36,796 nt of DNA from Bradymonadaceae bacterium (GTDB lineage Bacteria > Myxococcota_A > Bradymonadia > Bradymonadales > Bradymonadaceae), in contig JAQCND010000587.1 in assembly GCA_028274765.1 (NCBI GenBank), forward strand, positions 1 through 36,796, given 5' to 3'. Made by a program: the position numbers and the translations under genes. Each line of letters begins with the position of its first letter. Within the stretch, counting starts at the first letter, position 1. This document shows, piece after piece, positions 24,386 to 32,900 of this stretch. The notes below the pieces were generated by a model, which was not told the origin of the DNA, made no database searches, and saw nothing but the letters and a program-made list of their open reading frames with translations.

Positions 24386-25657
24386 ATGGAGACTCGATAT
24401 CTAATCGTCGGCGCCGGCATCACCGGACTCTCGTTTGCCAACTTCATCGACTCCGACGACTATCTCGTGCTCGAACGCGAGTCCGAGATTGGAGGGTGGT
24501 GCAAGACGATTCAAAAAGAGGGATTCGTGTGGGACTTCTCCGGGCACTTCTTTCACTTCAACCATCCCGAAATCGAACAGTACCTCCGGGATCGCATGCC
24601 CCCCGACGAGGTCGTGACCGTCGAGAAAAACGCCAAGATCCTCTATAAAGACAACCTCGTCGACTTTCCCTTTCAGAAGAACATCCACCAGCTGCCCCAG
24701 GACGAATTTGTCGAGTGTCTCTACGACCTCTATTTTCGAGACGAGCAGGCCGACGAGTACGACTCGGAGAGCTTCAAGGGGATGCTCTACGAGAAGTTCG
24801 GCGAGGGCATCAGCGATAAATTTCTGGTGCCGTACAACGAGAAACTCTACGCCTGCGACCTCGAAGAACTCGACCGCGACGCGATGGGGCGCTTTTTCCC
24901 CTATGCCGACGTCGAGGAGATCATTCGCAACATGCGTCAGCAGGAGGACGACGAGTCGTACAACGCGACGTTCACCTATCCCAAAAACGGGGCCATCATG
25001 TACGTCAACGCCCTGGCCTCGGAGGTCCCCGACGACCAGATCGCGTTGAACGAAGCCCTCGTCGACGTCGATCTCGACAACAAGGTGGCGACGACCTCTC
25101 AGGGGCGAGAGATCGACTTTCAGTACATGATTTCATCGGCCCCCTTCGATCGACTGATGGAGATGGTCGATCTCGACTACGAGCCGAGCACGTTCTCTTA
25201 CAACAAGGTGCTCGTCTTCAACATGGGGTTCGACCGGAAAGGGCACGAGGGCGTGCACTGGATCTACTTCCCCGAAAGGAAGTACTCCTTCTACCGGGTC
25301 GGGTACTACGACAACATCATGGATACCGACCGCATGAGTCTCTACGTCGAGATCGGGCAACAATCGGACGCCGAGCCCGACGTCGACGCCAAGCGCCAGG
25401 AGGTGCTTCGCGATCTCGAGCGCGCCGGTATCGTCGACGATCACGAACTCGTAGCTGACCATTCCGTCACGCTCGATCCGGCCTACGTCCACATCACCCA
25501 GGATTCCAACGAGGCTTTCGAGAATCTCAGCAGCAAGCTCGAACTTCGAGGCGTCCACTCGCTTGGGCGATACGGAGGCTGGACCTACTGCGCCATCGAG
25601 GACAACATCGTCGAAGCTCGCGGATTGGCTCGAAAGTTCAACGATCTCGACGCATGA
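24386..25657 (+). CDS. FAD-dependent oxidoreductase, UDP-galactopyranose-mutase/protoporphyrinogen-oxidase-like
   Basis: A 423-residue cytoplasmic flavoprotein. The ATG at 24386 has GGAG 9 nt upstream. The N-terminus YLIVGAGITGLSFANFIDS is the FAD-binding Rossmann motif. LERESEIGGWCKTI and the GHFFHFNHPEIEQ segment (about 30-70) are typical of the amine-oxidase/UDP-galactopyranose mutase superfamily. Later marks are VHWIYFPERKYSFYRVGYY (about 292) and the C-terminal LGRYGGWTYCAIEDNIVEAR, where the second FAD contact lies. Members of this group often sit in sugar or lipopolysaccharide clusters, but here the neighbours give no pathway. True UDP-galactopyranose mutase is shorter and differs at the active site, so the substrate is left open. 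Confidence 0.85.
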   Translation: METRYLIVGAGITGLSFANFIDSDDYLVLERESEIGGWCKTIQKEGFVWDFSGHFFHFNHPEIEQYLRDRMPPDEVVTVEKNAKILYKDNLVDFPFQKNIHQLPQDEFVECLYDLYFRDEQADEYDSESFKGMLYEKFGEGISDKFLVPYNEKLYACDLEELDRDAMGRFFPYADVEEIIRNMRQQEDDESYNATFTYPKNGAIMYVNALASEVPDDQIALNEALVDVDLDNKVATTSQGREIDFQYMISSAPFDRLMEMVDLDYEPSTFSYNKVLVFNMGFDRKGHEGVHWIYFPERKYSFYRVGYYDNIMDTDRMSLYVEIGQQSDAEPDVDAKRQEVLRDLERAGIVDDHELVADHSVTLDPAYVHITQDSNEAFENLSSKLELRGVHSLGRYGGWTYCAIEDNIVEARGLARKFNDLDA

Positions 25658-25727
25658 GTCTCGGCTCTGGAGATGGTGTCAACATCTCGGATCGGGCCCG
25701 GAGCCACTCCGCTCTCTCCGTAAATCA

Positions 25728-25784
25728 AGGGCTTCGACCGGCCTCCATCCGCACGGTCGCCCTCCGCGACGGAGGCCAAGCCCT
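25728..25784. other. Bulged 14-bp hairpin
   Basis: AGGGCTT (25728-25734) pairs with AAGCCCT (25778-25784), and GGCCTCC (25740-25746) pairs with GGAGGCC (25771-25777), leaving a 5-nt bulge (CGACC) on one side and a 24-nt loop. Direct GTGTCAAC copies lie on both sides (about 25677 and 25787). No T-run follows, so it may be a transcript-end structure or a small repeat element. Confidence 0.55.
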
Positions 25785-25956
25785 CGTGTCAACGTAGTGG
25801 TGAGGATGCGATATCGCCCTGACGACTAGGAACTGCGGGGGGCATGGCCGATGCTCTCTGAAGTCGACACGTGAATGCATCTGTACGTCAGCGAGTCATC
25901 GCGCCGTGTGGCGAGCGCCGCCCCTCCGAGAGACGTCGCTCCCCCGATCGGAAGAT

Positions 25957-25984
25957 AAAAAAAGAGCCGCCGACGTGGCGGCTC
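25957..25984 (-). terminator. Intrinsic terminator of the RodZ-like gene
   Basis: On the minus strand GAGCCGCC, a 5-nt loop (ACGTC) and GGCGGCTC are followed by seven T. It begins 37 bp after the stop codon. A textbook rho-independent terminator. Confidence 0.92.
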
Positions 25985-26021
25985 TCCGAGTTGTAGCCCC
26001 TGCAAGGCTCTTCGAGACCGA

Positions 26022-26651
26022 TCAGTCCGAATTACTCGAATCCGACGCTGATGCCGTCTCGGCGGACTGATTTTTGATCAACCACTGGGACTTGTCGGCT
26101 CGCTGATCGAGGCTGTCGTTCCAGTTCTGCTCGGCAGTTCGCTCGCTGTCGGGAAACTCGTTCGAATCTTGAGCCGTCGCCCGATTCTCACCGGTGAGAC
26201 TGAAGATCCCGAAGAGTCCGGCGAGTATCAGAATTGCGGCAAAGAGATGACTGGGCTGGACGCGATCCCAGAGTTGAGACCATTCGACGCGATCGATCGG
26301 TCCTCCCGAATCGAGAGACGCCTCGTGGTCGTGGGATTCGTCGCGATCCTCTCGAGTCTCGGCTTCTCCGGACTCGACCGTCTCCGTCTCCCCTTCACCC
26401 GTGTGACGCTCGAAGGTCTGGAGGACGAGTTCGGGTTCGAGATCGACCTCTCGAGCGTAATTGCGGAGATGACCTCGCGCGAATACCTCGGCGGGATATT
26501 CCTCGTAACGATCTGCCTCCAGATGTTCGAGCATTGTTTTGGGGATGCGGGTCATGGCTGCAATGTCCGCCACACTCAGCCCGAGAGACTCGCGTGCTTC
26601 GCGAACAATCGTGCCCGGCGTCTCTTGTGTCGTTTCACTATCGGTCGACAT
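26022..26651 (-). CDS. RodZ-like helix-turn-helix membrane protein
   Basis: A 209-residue protein. The ATG at 26651 is chosen because the family domain starts right after it; a longer frame to 26834 has foreign composition and would run through the candidate promoter. Residues 12-82 are the N-terminal HTH_25 domain of RodZ (TIVREARESLGLSVADIAAM, then RGHLRNYAREVDLEP). An acidic linker and one membrane helix follow (about 134-153, PSHLFAAILILAGLFGIFSL). Only 56 hydrophilic residues come after it. The beta-rich C-terminal domain of classical RodZ is absent, as in shortened homologues. RodZ links MreB to the cell-elongation machinery; whether this short form does so is unknown. It has its own candidate promoter and terminator, so it is a single-gene unit. 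Confidence 0.85.
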   Translation of the reverse strand: MSTDSETTQETPGTIVREARESLGLSVADIAAMTRIPKTMLEHLEADRYEEYPAEVFARGHLRNYAREVDLEPELVLQTFERHTGEGETETVESGEAETREDRDESHDHEASLDSGGPIDRVEWSQLWDRVQPSHLFAAILILAGLFGIFSLTGENRATAQDSNEFPDSERTAEQNWNDSLDQRADKSQWLIKNQSAETASASDSSNSD

Positions 26652-26725
26652 CAGGACAGCAACACAGCAGGGAGGAACAGCGATTTTGAGATGCGTTGAG
26701 GAGTCCGTTAAAATTGTATCTCCCG

Positions 26726-26754
26726 TGTATACATACCACCGTAATCTCTTGCAA
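26726..26754 (-). promoter_or_regulatory. Promoter of the RodZ-like gene
   Basis: On the minus strand TTGCAA, exactly 17 bp and TATACA, about 75 bp upstream of the ATG. Both boxes match 4 of 6 consensus bases, in an AT-richer patch. Confidence 0.55.
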
Positions 26755-27108
26755 GGACATATCGCTCGTTCGCCCGACTGAGGTCGCCTACTAGACTCAC
26801 CCGACAACAGCGCGCCATTCCCCCTTTCGAGCATCTCTCTGGCGAGAGATGCATCCCTGGATATATCAGAAGCTCGAGGACCGTATCGTCCAAGTCGTCT
26901 TCCATCTCATCGACATGAGGCTGGCTACCTCGATCTCAGCGTGATCTGTCGTCTCGATCGTCCTACTGCTCTGGAGCAGACATGGTATGGGGGGCGAACA
27001 TCGGACACGGCCATTGCCTGCGCAGATAAAATCGCCATCGTCCCCATGATCATAGACTATAATTTACAAAAATACCCCGGTCGGCTCGGGAGGGTGTTGG
27101 GGTAAAAC

Positions 27109-27137
27109 TTGACAGGGTACGGCCCGATTGATAGCCA
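27109..27137 (+). promoter_or_regulatory. Candidate promoter of the outer-membrane barrel gene
   Basis: A perfect TTGACA at 27109-27114, 17 bp, then TAGCCA at 27132-27137. The -10 box is poor. An inverted repeat (GTTCC/GGAAC) lies just downstream and could be a regulator site. Confidence 0.35.
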
Positions 27138-27269
27138 ATGAGTTGTTCCTATTAGGGAACGATCCCCGTGGAAATTGAAAATGTGATGGCGCGTTCTTGC
27201 GATGTCGCGTCCCGGTCGCTCGCCCGTCGGAGTGCCGAGGCAATCTCGATGTGCATCGAGGAGATCTGT

Positions 27270-28895
27270 ATGCGCGATGTGTGTCACCTGATCGTTGTCG
27301 GCCTCATCATCGGCGGCCTCCTCGGAGCCAGCTCTTCTGCCCGGGCCGCCGAATTCACCGATCTCCTCGACGCGGCGGACGACAAAGACGACTACGACGA
27401 GGACACTTACGACCCCTTCGATTTCCACTTCGAGCCCTCGTTCGAGTTCAACACTTCCAAGGGGACCATCGCCCGCGAGGCGCCTTGTGTACCTCGGCAG
27501 CGGAGTGAGGTAGGCGACAAAGATCCTGCCTCGACCAATCCGCGCGTCCAATTCAGTCCAGGACGCTGCAACGAGGCGACCATCGTCGACAACAAGGAGA
27601 TGATCTACCGCCACCAGCGCGGAGAGCTGGACTTCGATCTGCGATTCGGACTCTACAAGGACCTCGAACTCCGCTTCAACGTCCCCTTCGTGCTCTTCAG
27701 CAAATACGGGCTCAAGTACGCCAACGAGGCCGACGACCCCTCCAATCACGTCAGCGCCCAGAATTCCTACGTGGATCCGACGAACGACGCCATCGAGGAA
27801 AACGCCGACAACGTCTTTCGGCCCAACAACACCAATCCCTCTCGAGACCAAAAGCTCAACCGACTCCCCCGCTTCCAGCAGCATCGCTATTTCAACCTCC
27901 AGGGGAGTTTCAACGACTACCAGCGCTCGGGATTTGCCGACCCCTCGGTGGGCCTCCACTGGGCGCCCTACAACGACCAGCGCGACGACACCAAGGCGAC
28001 GATGGCGCTCGGCATGGATTACCAGATGCCACTCGCCCCGGTGCGCCAAAGCGACAACGACGACGTCGGTGAGGGCATGCACAAGTTCAGTTGGTCGTTT
28101 CGCACCTCGAAGCGATTCGACTGGATCGATCCGTACTTCGGACTCGAATACCAGCTCCCGCTCCTCTCGGGCAACTCCCCCATCCAGGACCTCAAGGAGA
28201 CCCAGGGGGAAAACAGCAATCCCAATCGAGGCCAGACGGTCACCAATCCTCCGCATCGCGCCGACGTGACCATGGGCACGGAGTTCGTGCCCTATGAGAA
28301 CAAAGAAACCGGCGAAAAATACGTGATCGACCTGAGATTCAACTTCGGCTACACCAGCGAGGGGCGCAACTACACGCCGCTCTACGAGCACATGACCAAC
28401 AGTCGGTGCAACGGCAAGACGACCAACGAGATCTTGCCCCAGTTCAACGAGGCGGGCGATCTCCAGAACTCGGATGACCTCGGATGCTCGTGGATCGCCC
28501 AGCGCCCCGCCAACGTCCGGCCCGCTCCCCGTTACACGTTGAGCGGGCTCGAGTCCGACAACAGCTATCGGACCAACGGTATCATGACGGTCGAAGGATA
28601 CGCCACCTTCGGGGGAGAGCTCGGGTTCTATTTGCAGCCCTCGGAGTACTTCGAGATCAAGGCGATCTTCGGGCTCGAACACCGCCAGTCCCATCTGTTG
28701 ACCAATGCCCGCACCGGCAAGGATGCCGAGAGCGGCGAGGCAACCTCCGACCAAAAAGTCGATCTGACCGGCCCGGACGCCGACCTCGAGCGCAATCCCG
28801 CCTACAATCCTACCTACGACTCACCCGGGTCGCGATTTCGCCTCAGTGGCTTCAACACCTGGAAAATTCAGCTCGTGACGGCCCTCCAGTTCTAA
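27270..28895 (+). CDS. Outer-membrane beta-barrel protein, 541 aa
   Basis: An exported protein predicted to sit in the outer membrane; its function is unknown. The ATG at 27270 has GAGGAG 6 nt upstream and gives the signal peptide MRDVCHLIVVGLIIGGLLGA ending SSARA-A. Starts further up (27168) would bury this signal. The mature protein has alternating amphipathic strands (ELDFDLRFGLYKDLELRFNV, EKYVIDLRFNFGYTS, GGELGFYLQPSEYFEIKAIF) separated by long hydrophilic Asn/Asp-rich loops. It ends KIQLVTALQF, the C-terminal Phe being the usual outer-membrane assembly signal. Four Cys lie in the loops. It is transcribed alone; a promoter candidate lies about 130 bp upstream. A 565-residue open frame on the opposite strand is a shadow. 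Confidence 0.87.
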   Translation: MRDVCHLIVVGLIIGGLLGASSSARAAEFTDLLDAADDKDDYDEDTYDPFDFHFEPSFEFNTSKGTIAREAPCVPRQRSEVGDKDPASTNPRVQFSPGRCNEATIVDNKEMIYRHQRGELDFDLRFGLYKDLELRFNVPFVLFSKYGLKYANEADDPSNHVSAQNSYVDPTNDAIEENADNVFRPNNTNPSRDQKLNRLPRFQQHRYFNLQGSFNDYQRSGFADPSVGLHWAPYNDQRDDTKATMALGMDYQMPLAPVRQSDNDDVGEGMHKFSWSFRTSKRFDWIDPYFGLEYQLPLLSGNSPIQDLKETQGENSNPNRGQTVTNPPHRADVTMGTEFVPYENKETGEKYVIDLRFNFGYTSEGRNYTPLYEHMTNSRCNGKTTNEILPQFNEAGDLQNSDDLGCSWIAQRPANVRPAPRYTLSGLESDNSYRTNGIMTVEGYATFGGELGFYLQPSEYFEIKAIFGLEHRQSHLLTNARTGKDAESGEATSDQKVDLTGPDADLERNPAYNPTYDSPGSRFRLSGFNTWKIQLVTALQF

Positions 28896-29108
28896 AGGTG
28901 GTCGGAGCTCGCCCGAGGCGTCCGCAGTCTCGTCGCGTTGGCTTCCTTTCAGATTGGATCGAGGTCGTATACCCGCTCGGGCCGCATGGCGAGAAGTGAG
29001 CTCCAGATGGTTGGAGGCGTTCACAGCTTCGACACATTTGCCTTCCCCGCCCTCCTTCAGCCCTCACCCCTCATCTCGAGAGAACATGTCATCCCGTGAC
29101 GGTCGACG
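28896..29108. other. Convergent gap between the barrel gene and rsmI
   Basis: 213 bp. No clear terminator hairpin with a T-run was found for either side, and no gene. Confidence 0.4.
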
Positions 29109-29957
29109 TCAGTTGTCGAGCTCGTCGCGGATGCGCTCGATGCGATCGTACAGCGACGAGCGCGAGACATCGTAGAGTTCGTCGACGACCTCCTTGATCC
29201 CCCGGGAGCGCATCCCGTCGTCGAGCAATTCACGGATCTTGGCGTCGACGACTTCGTCGTCCGTCTCCTCTTCGGGGGCGGGTTCGATGACGACGGTACA
29301 TTCGCCGCGGATGCGCTCTCGATCCCGGAGCTCGTCGAGGATGTCGCCGACCGTCCCCCGAAGATACTCCTCATGGGCTTTGGTCAACTCTCGTCCCACC
29401 GTCGCACGACGCGAGGCCCCGTAGATCTCTGAAAGATCATCGAAGAGGGCTTCGAGCCGATGGGGCGATTCGTACAGGACGGTCGTCAACGCGGGTGAGT
29501 CGATCCGTTCGAGAAACGACCGTCTCTGGCCGGATTGGGAGGGGGGAAAGCCACGAAACTGCACGTCCGTGGTGGGCAACCCCGAAGCGACGAGACCGAC
29601 AATCGCGGCGACGGAGCCGGGGAGCGAGGTCACCTCGATATCGGCCCCGAGAGCCGCTCGCACGAGCCAATAGCCAGGATCGGAGATCCCCGGCGTCCCC
29701 GCATCGGAGACGAGTGTGACGTCGGCTCCGCGCCTGAGATGGTCGACGAGCTGATCGGCGGCCTCGCGCTCGTTGTGCTCCTCGTAGCGGACGAGCTCGG
29801 GCGTCCCGCCCTCGCGCTCGATGCCGAGATGCTCGAGGAGCTTGCCCGTGCGCCGTGTGTCTTCACAGGCGATCATGTCTGCCTCGGCGAGCGCACGTTG
29901 CTGGCGGGGCGTCGCGTCGTCGAGGTTGCCGATGGGCGTCGGACAGATGGTCAGCAC
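29109..29957 (-). CDS. rsmI: 16S rRNA (cytidine-1402-2'-O)-methyltransferase
   Basis: A 282-residue tetrapyrrole-methylase-fold enzyme that methylates the ribose of C1402 in the decoding centre of 16S rRNA, using S-adenosylmethionine. The GTG start at 29957 has GGAG 9 nt upstream, in the 15-bp gap after the giant TPR gene. Family motifs: CPTPIGNLDDATPRQ (residues 5-19), ACEDTRRTGKLL (30-41), LVSDAGTPGISDPG (82-95), LPGSVAAIVGLVASGLP (about 115) and FLERID...TVLYESPHRLEAL (about 148-170). The last 40 residues form a helical tail (GIKEVVDELYDVSRSSLYDR), as in other RsmI proteins. It lies immediately downstream of, and must be transcribed with, the giant TPR gene. Confidence 0.95.
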   Translation of the reverse strand: MLTICPTPIGNLDDATPRQQRALAEADMIACEDTRRTGKLLEHLGIEREGGTPELVRYEEHNEREAADQLVDHLRRGADVTLVSDAGTPGISDPGYWLVRAALGADIEVTSLPGSVAAIVGLVASGLPTTDVQFRGFPPSQSGQRRSFLERIDSPALTTVLYESPHRLEALFDDLSEIYGASRRATVGRELTKAHEEYLRGTVGDILDELRDRERIRGECTVVIEPAPEEETDDEVVDAKIRELLDDGMRSRGIKEVVDELYDVSRSSLYDRIERIRDELDN

Positions 29958-29972
29958 GGGTCGGGACTCCGG

Positions 29973-32900
29973 TCAATGATCCTCGATCGAGATGCTGAGC
30001 CGCTTGCGAAGCTCGATAAACTCGTCGCTGATGGCAAACAGCAGCAGCTCGTGGACCTGGTCGCGGACTTCGCCCTTGTTGATGGGGCTCTGGCCGTTGC
30101 GGATACACTGGGCTGCCTGATTGAGGTCGCCGCACATCAGGAGTCCGAGGCGATTGGTCGTATGCTCGACGTGGCGTCGCCAGGCGGAGAGATTCGGATT
30201 CTCGCCCGTCTCCAAAAACTCGGAGACGTGCTTCTGGAGTTTCATCTGCCGCTGTGAGGGCATCTCTTGGATCAATCCGGCCCACTCGAGTCCGCTTTCG
30301 CCGAGCTGTTGTTCGAGCACATCCGTGGGGTTGGTAATGTACATCGCCGCCATGAAGAGCATCTTCAACCCTTCGGTCGGCCACTGAATCGAGGCGAGGT
30401 AGTGTTCCGGCCGCATCGCCGACAGCAGCGCGCCGAGCCGGAAAACGAGCTCGCGCTCGTCCTGGTTTTGTACGATGTCGGCGCCCGCCAGGATGGCCGG
30501 CGGATGGGTGTTGGCATTCTGGACACCGAGCGCCTGATCGCGCTTCAGATACACCTCGGGGGCTGGAGCGATGTTGAGCGTATCGACGAGATACTTGTAG
30601 ATGTCTCCGAACATCGAGCCCTGATCGATCTCGAGCTGATCTTGCCGGGGATTGACGCCCCACTTCTTGATGTCTTCGGCGTAATACTCCCGGAGTCCCT
30701 GGTTGAGGATGCGCATGATGGTGGTGATGCGCTGATCTTGCTCCGGATAGTACAATTTGTCGTAGGCGGAGCGATCCAGCGTACCAGTCGTGCGACGGAG
30801 ACTGGGCGACCGGTATTTCTCATACATCTCGCGCTCGCGAGCCGACGCCTGTTCGAGGAAGACCAGCGCCGAAGCGATACACCAGGCGCGGTCGTACTGT
30901 TTGGCGTCCATGTAGGCGTCGAACAGCGCCTTGTAGCTGTCGACTCGAAGCGGGTCCTGCTCGATGAGCGCGCGGTGCTGGGCGACAATGGCATCGACAT
31001 CTCCCCTCTGGTCGTGGAGCTCGGCCAGGAGGAGGCGAACTCGCTCGTCGTCGGGGTTGAGTTGGGCCGCCGTCTCAAAGGCTCGGATCGCGCTCTCGCG
31101 CCAGTTCTGCTCGAAGGTCAGATGCGAGTGGTAGATCTCGCCGAGTCCCTTCCAGAGCTTGAACTTGATCTGGTTTTCGAGCTCGATGCCGCTATCGGCA
31201 ATGCGGTGAAGCATGCGTCGATAGGCGCGCTCGAGCTCCTTCCAGATGCGCTGCTTTTCCTCCTGGCGATCCGTCGAAATCGCCATCTTGCGGTAGATAC
31301 GCTCGATCTCGGGGAAGGCCTCGCCGAGTTTTTCGGTGACGTCGGCGTCGAGCGCCGCCTCGAAGTACTCGATGGCCCGCTTCGGATCCTGGAGCTCGTC
31401 GCGGCAGATGACGGCCGCCACGTAGTTGAAGTGAGCGCGGCGACTCGGGTCCTCCTGCTGTTCGATGAGACGGTCGAGCATGTCGAGCGCATCGTACCAC
31501 TGCTCGGTGTTGCGATAGATCTGGAGCAATTTGCGAAGGACGGAGACGCTGTTGGGACGAATGTCGAGCGCCTCGCGATAGGCGTCGATGGCCCGACTCA
31601 TGTCCCCGATCTCGTCGGCACAGACCTCGCCGATCCGTGTCAGACGGGCAAACTGGAAGGAGGGATCGTCATCGACCTCGCGGAGACGTCGATTGTAATC
31701 GACGACCCGCTCCCAGTGACCTTCGTCGGCGTGGAGATCGACCAGCGATTCCAGGGTCTCCTGGTGGTCGCCGTCGATCTCGAGAGCCTTCTCGTAGTAG
31801 TCGATGGCCGTGATGACGTCGTTGAACTCCTCCCACGTGCGGCCGGCCTTGTAGTAGAGTTCGAGTCGATCATTGGCCTCGAGATCCTCGAGGTGACCGG
31901 CCTCGAGTTCCTCGTAGATGTCGGCCGCCGACTCGTAGTCTTCGACCTCGAACAGAAGCCGCCCCAGTCCGACGAGGACGTCGACGTCGTCTCGATCGAG
32001 ATTGTAAGCGTTCCAGTACTGTTCGAGTGCCGACTCCTGCTGCTCGAGGTCGTCGTACACCTGGCCGAGCTGGACGTAACGACGCTCGAGCTGCTCGTCG
32101 CCGATCTCGTCCGAACGCTCGTAGTGTTCCGTGGCGCGTTCGAGCAGCGGCACCGCCTTCTCCCAGAGATCGTCCTCCAGATAGAGGTCGATCAGCGGTT
32201 CGGCAGCGTCGAGAAGATTGGGATCTTCCTCGAGGGCTTGCTCGTAGTAGTCGAACGCTTGATCGCGAGCCTCGAGTTCCAGCTCATAGATCTCGCCGAT
32301 CTGGGCCAGATACATGGCCTTCTCGGTGAGATCGAGCGTCTCGCCGGCGAATTCGGCGTAGAGATCGACCAGCTCCTGCCATTTGCTGCGCGATTCGTAG
32401 AGGCGTTCGAGGGCGTTGCGGGCGGGCTGGTAGCTGAGATCGACGTCCAGGGCCTGACGATAATACGTCTCGGCGGCGTCTTCGTTGCGAAGCTCGTCCT
32501 CGAAGATTTCGCCGATAGTGGAGTAAATCTCTACGACGTCGTCGGGGTTGTCGAGGCGCTCGGCCAGATCTTCGTAGACCTCGATCGCCTGCTGCCAGTT
32601 GTTGGTCTGGAGGTGCAAGTCGGCCAGGTCGACCAGCACGCCGGGTTGATCGGGGGCCCGCTCGATCGATGCCTCGTAGGCCTCGATGGCAGCGTAGGGC
32701 TCTTCGAGGTGGTTCCACTGCGTACCGCCCAGCTCGTTGTAGAGCTCGACTTTCTTGTCGTCGGAATCGGCGACCTCGATGTGTTGCTGGAGGGTGTCGA
32801 CCTGATCGAACCATGCTTCGAGTTCCCCGTACAGCCGCTCCAGGTTCGCGAGCGCCGTCTCGTTGTCGGGGTCGAGCATCTGGACGTCTTCGTACTCTCC

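Larger units (their letters stand above)
25658..26021. other. Convergent intergenic region
   Basis: 364 bp between two converging genes. It contains a bulged long hairpin (25728-25784) and an intrinsic terminator for the leftward gene (25957-25984). No gene was found. Confidence 0.55.
26652..27269. other. Divergent intergenic region
   Basis: 618 bp between the leftward RodZ-like gene and the rightward outer-membrane barrel. It holds a good leftward promoter (26726-26754), a possible rightward promoter (27109-27137), a TATAAT hexamer at 27058-27063 without a partner, and an inverted repeat GTTCC-TATTAG-GGAAC near 27144-27159. Reading frames that extend into it from both sides are not convincing as protein. 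Confidence 0.55.

Noticed and set aside
27057-28754. A 565-codon open frame on the minus strand opposite the outer-membrane barrel
   Set aside because: The + strand has a ribosome-binding site, signal peptide and C-terminal Phe; the opposite frame is Val/Gly/Glu-rich with no motif.
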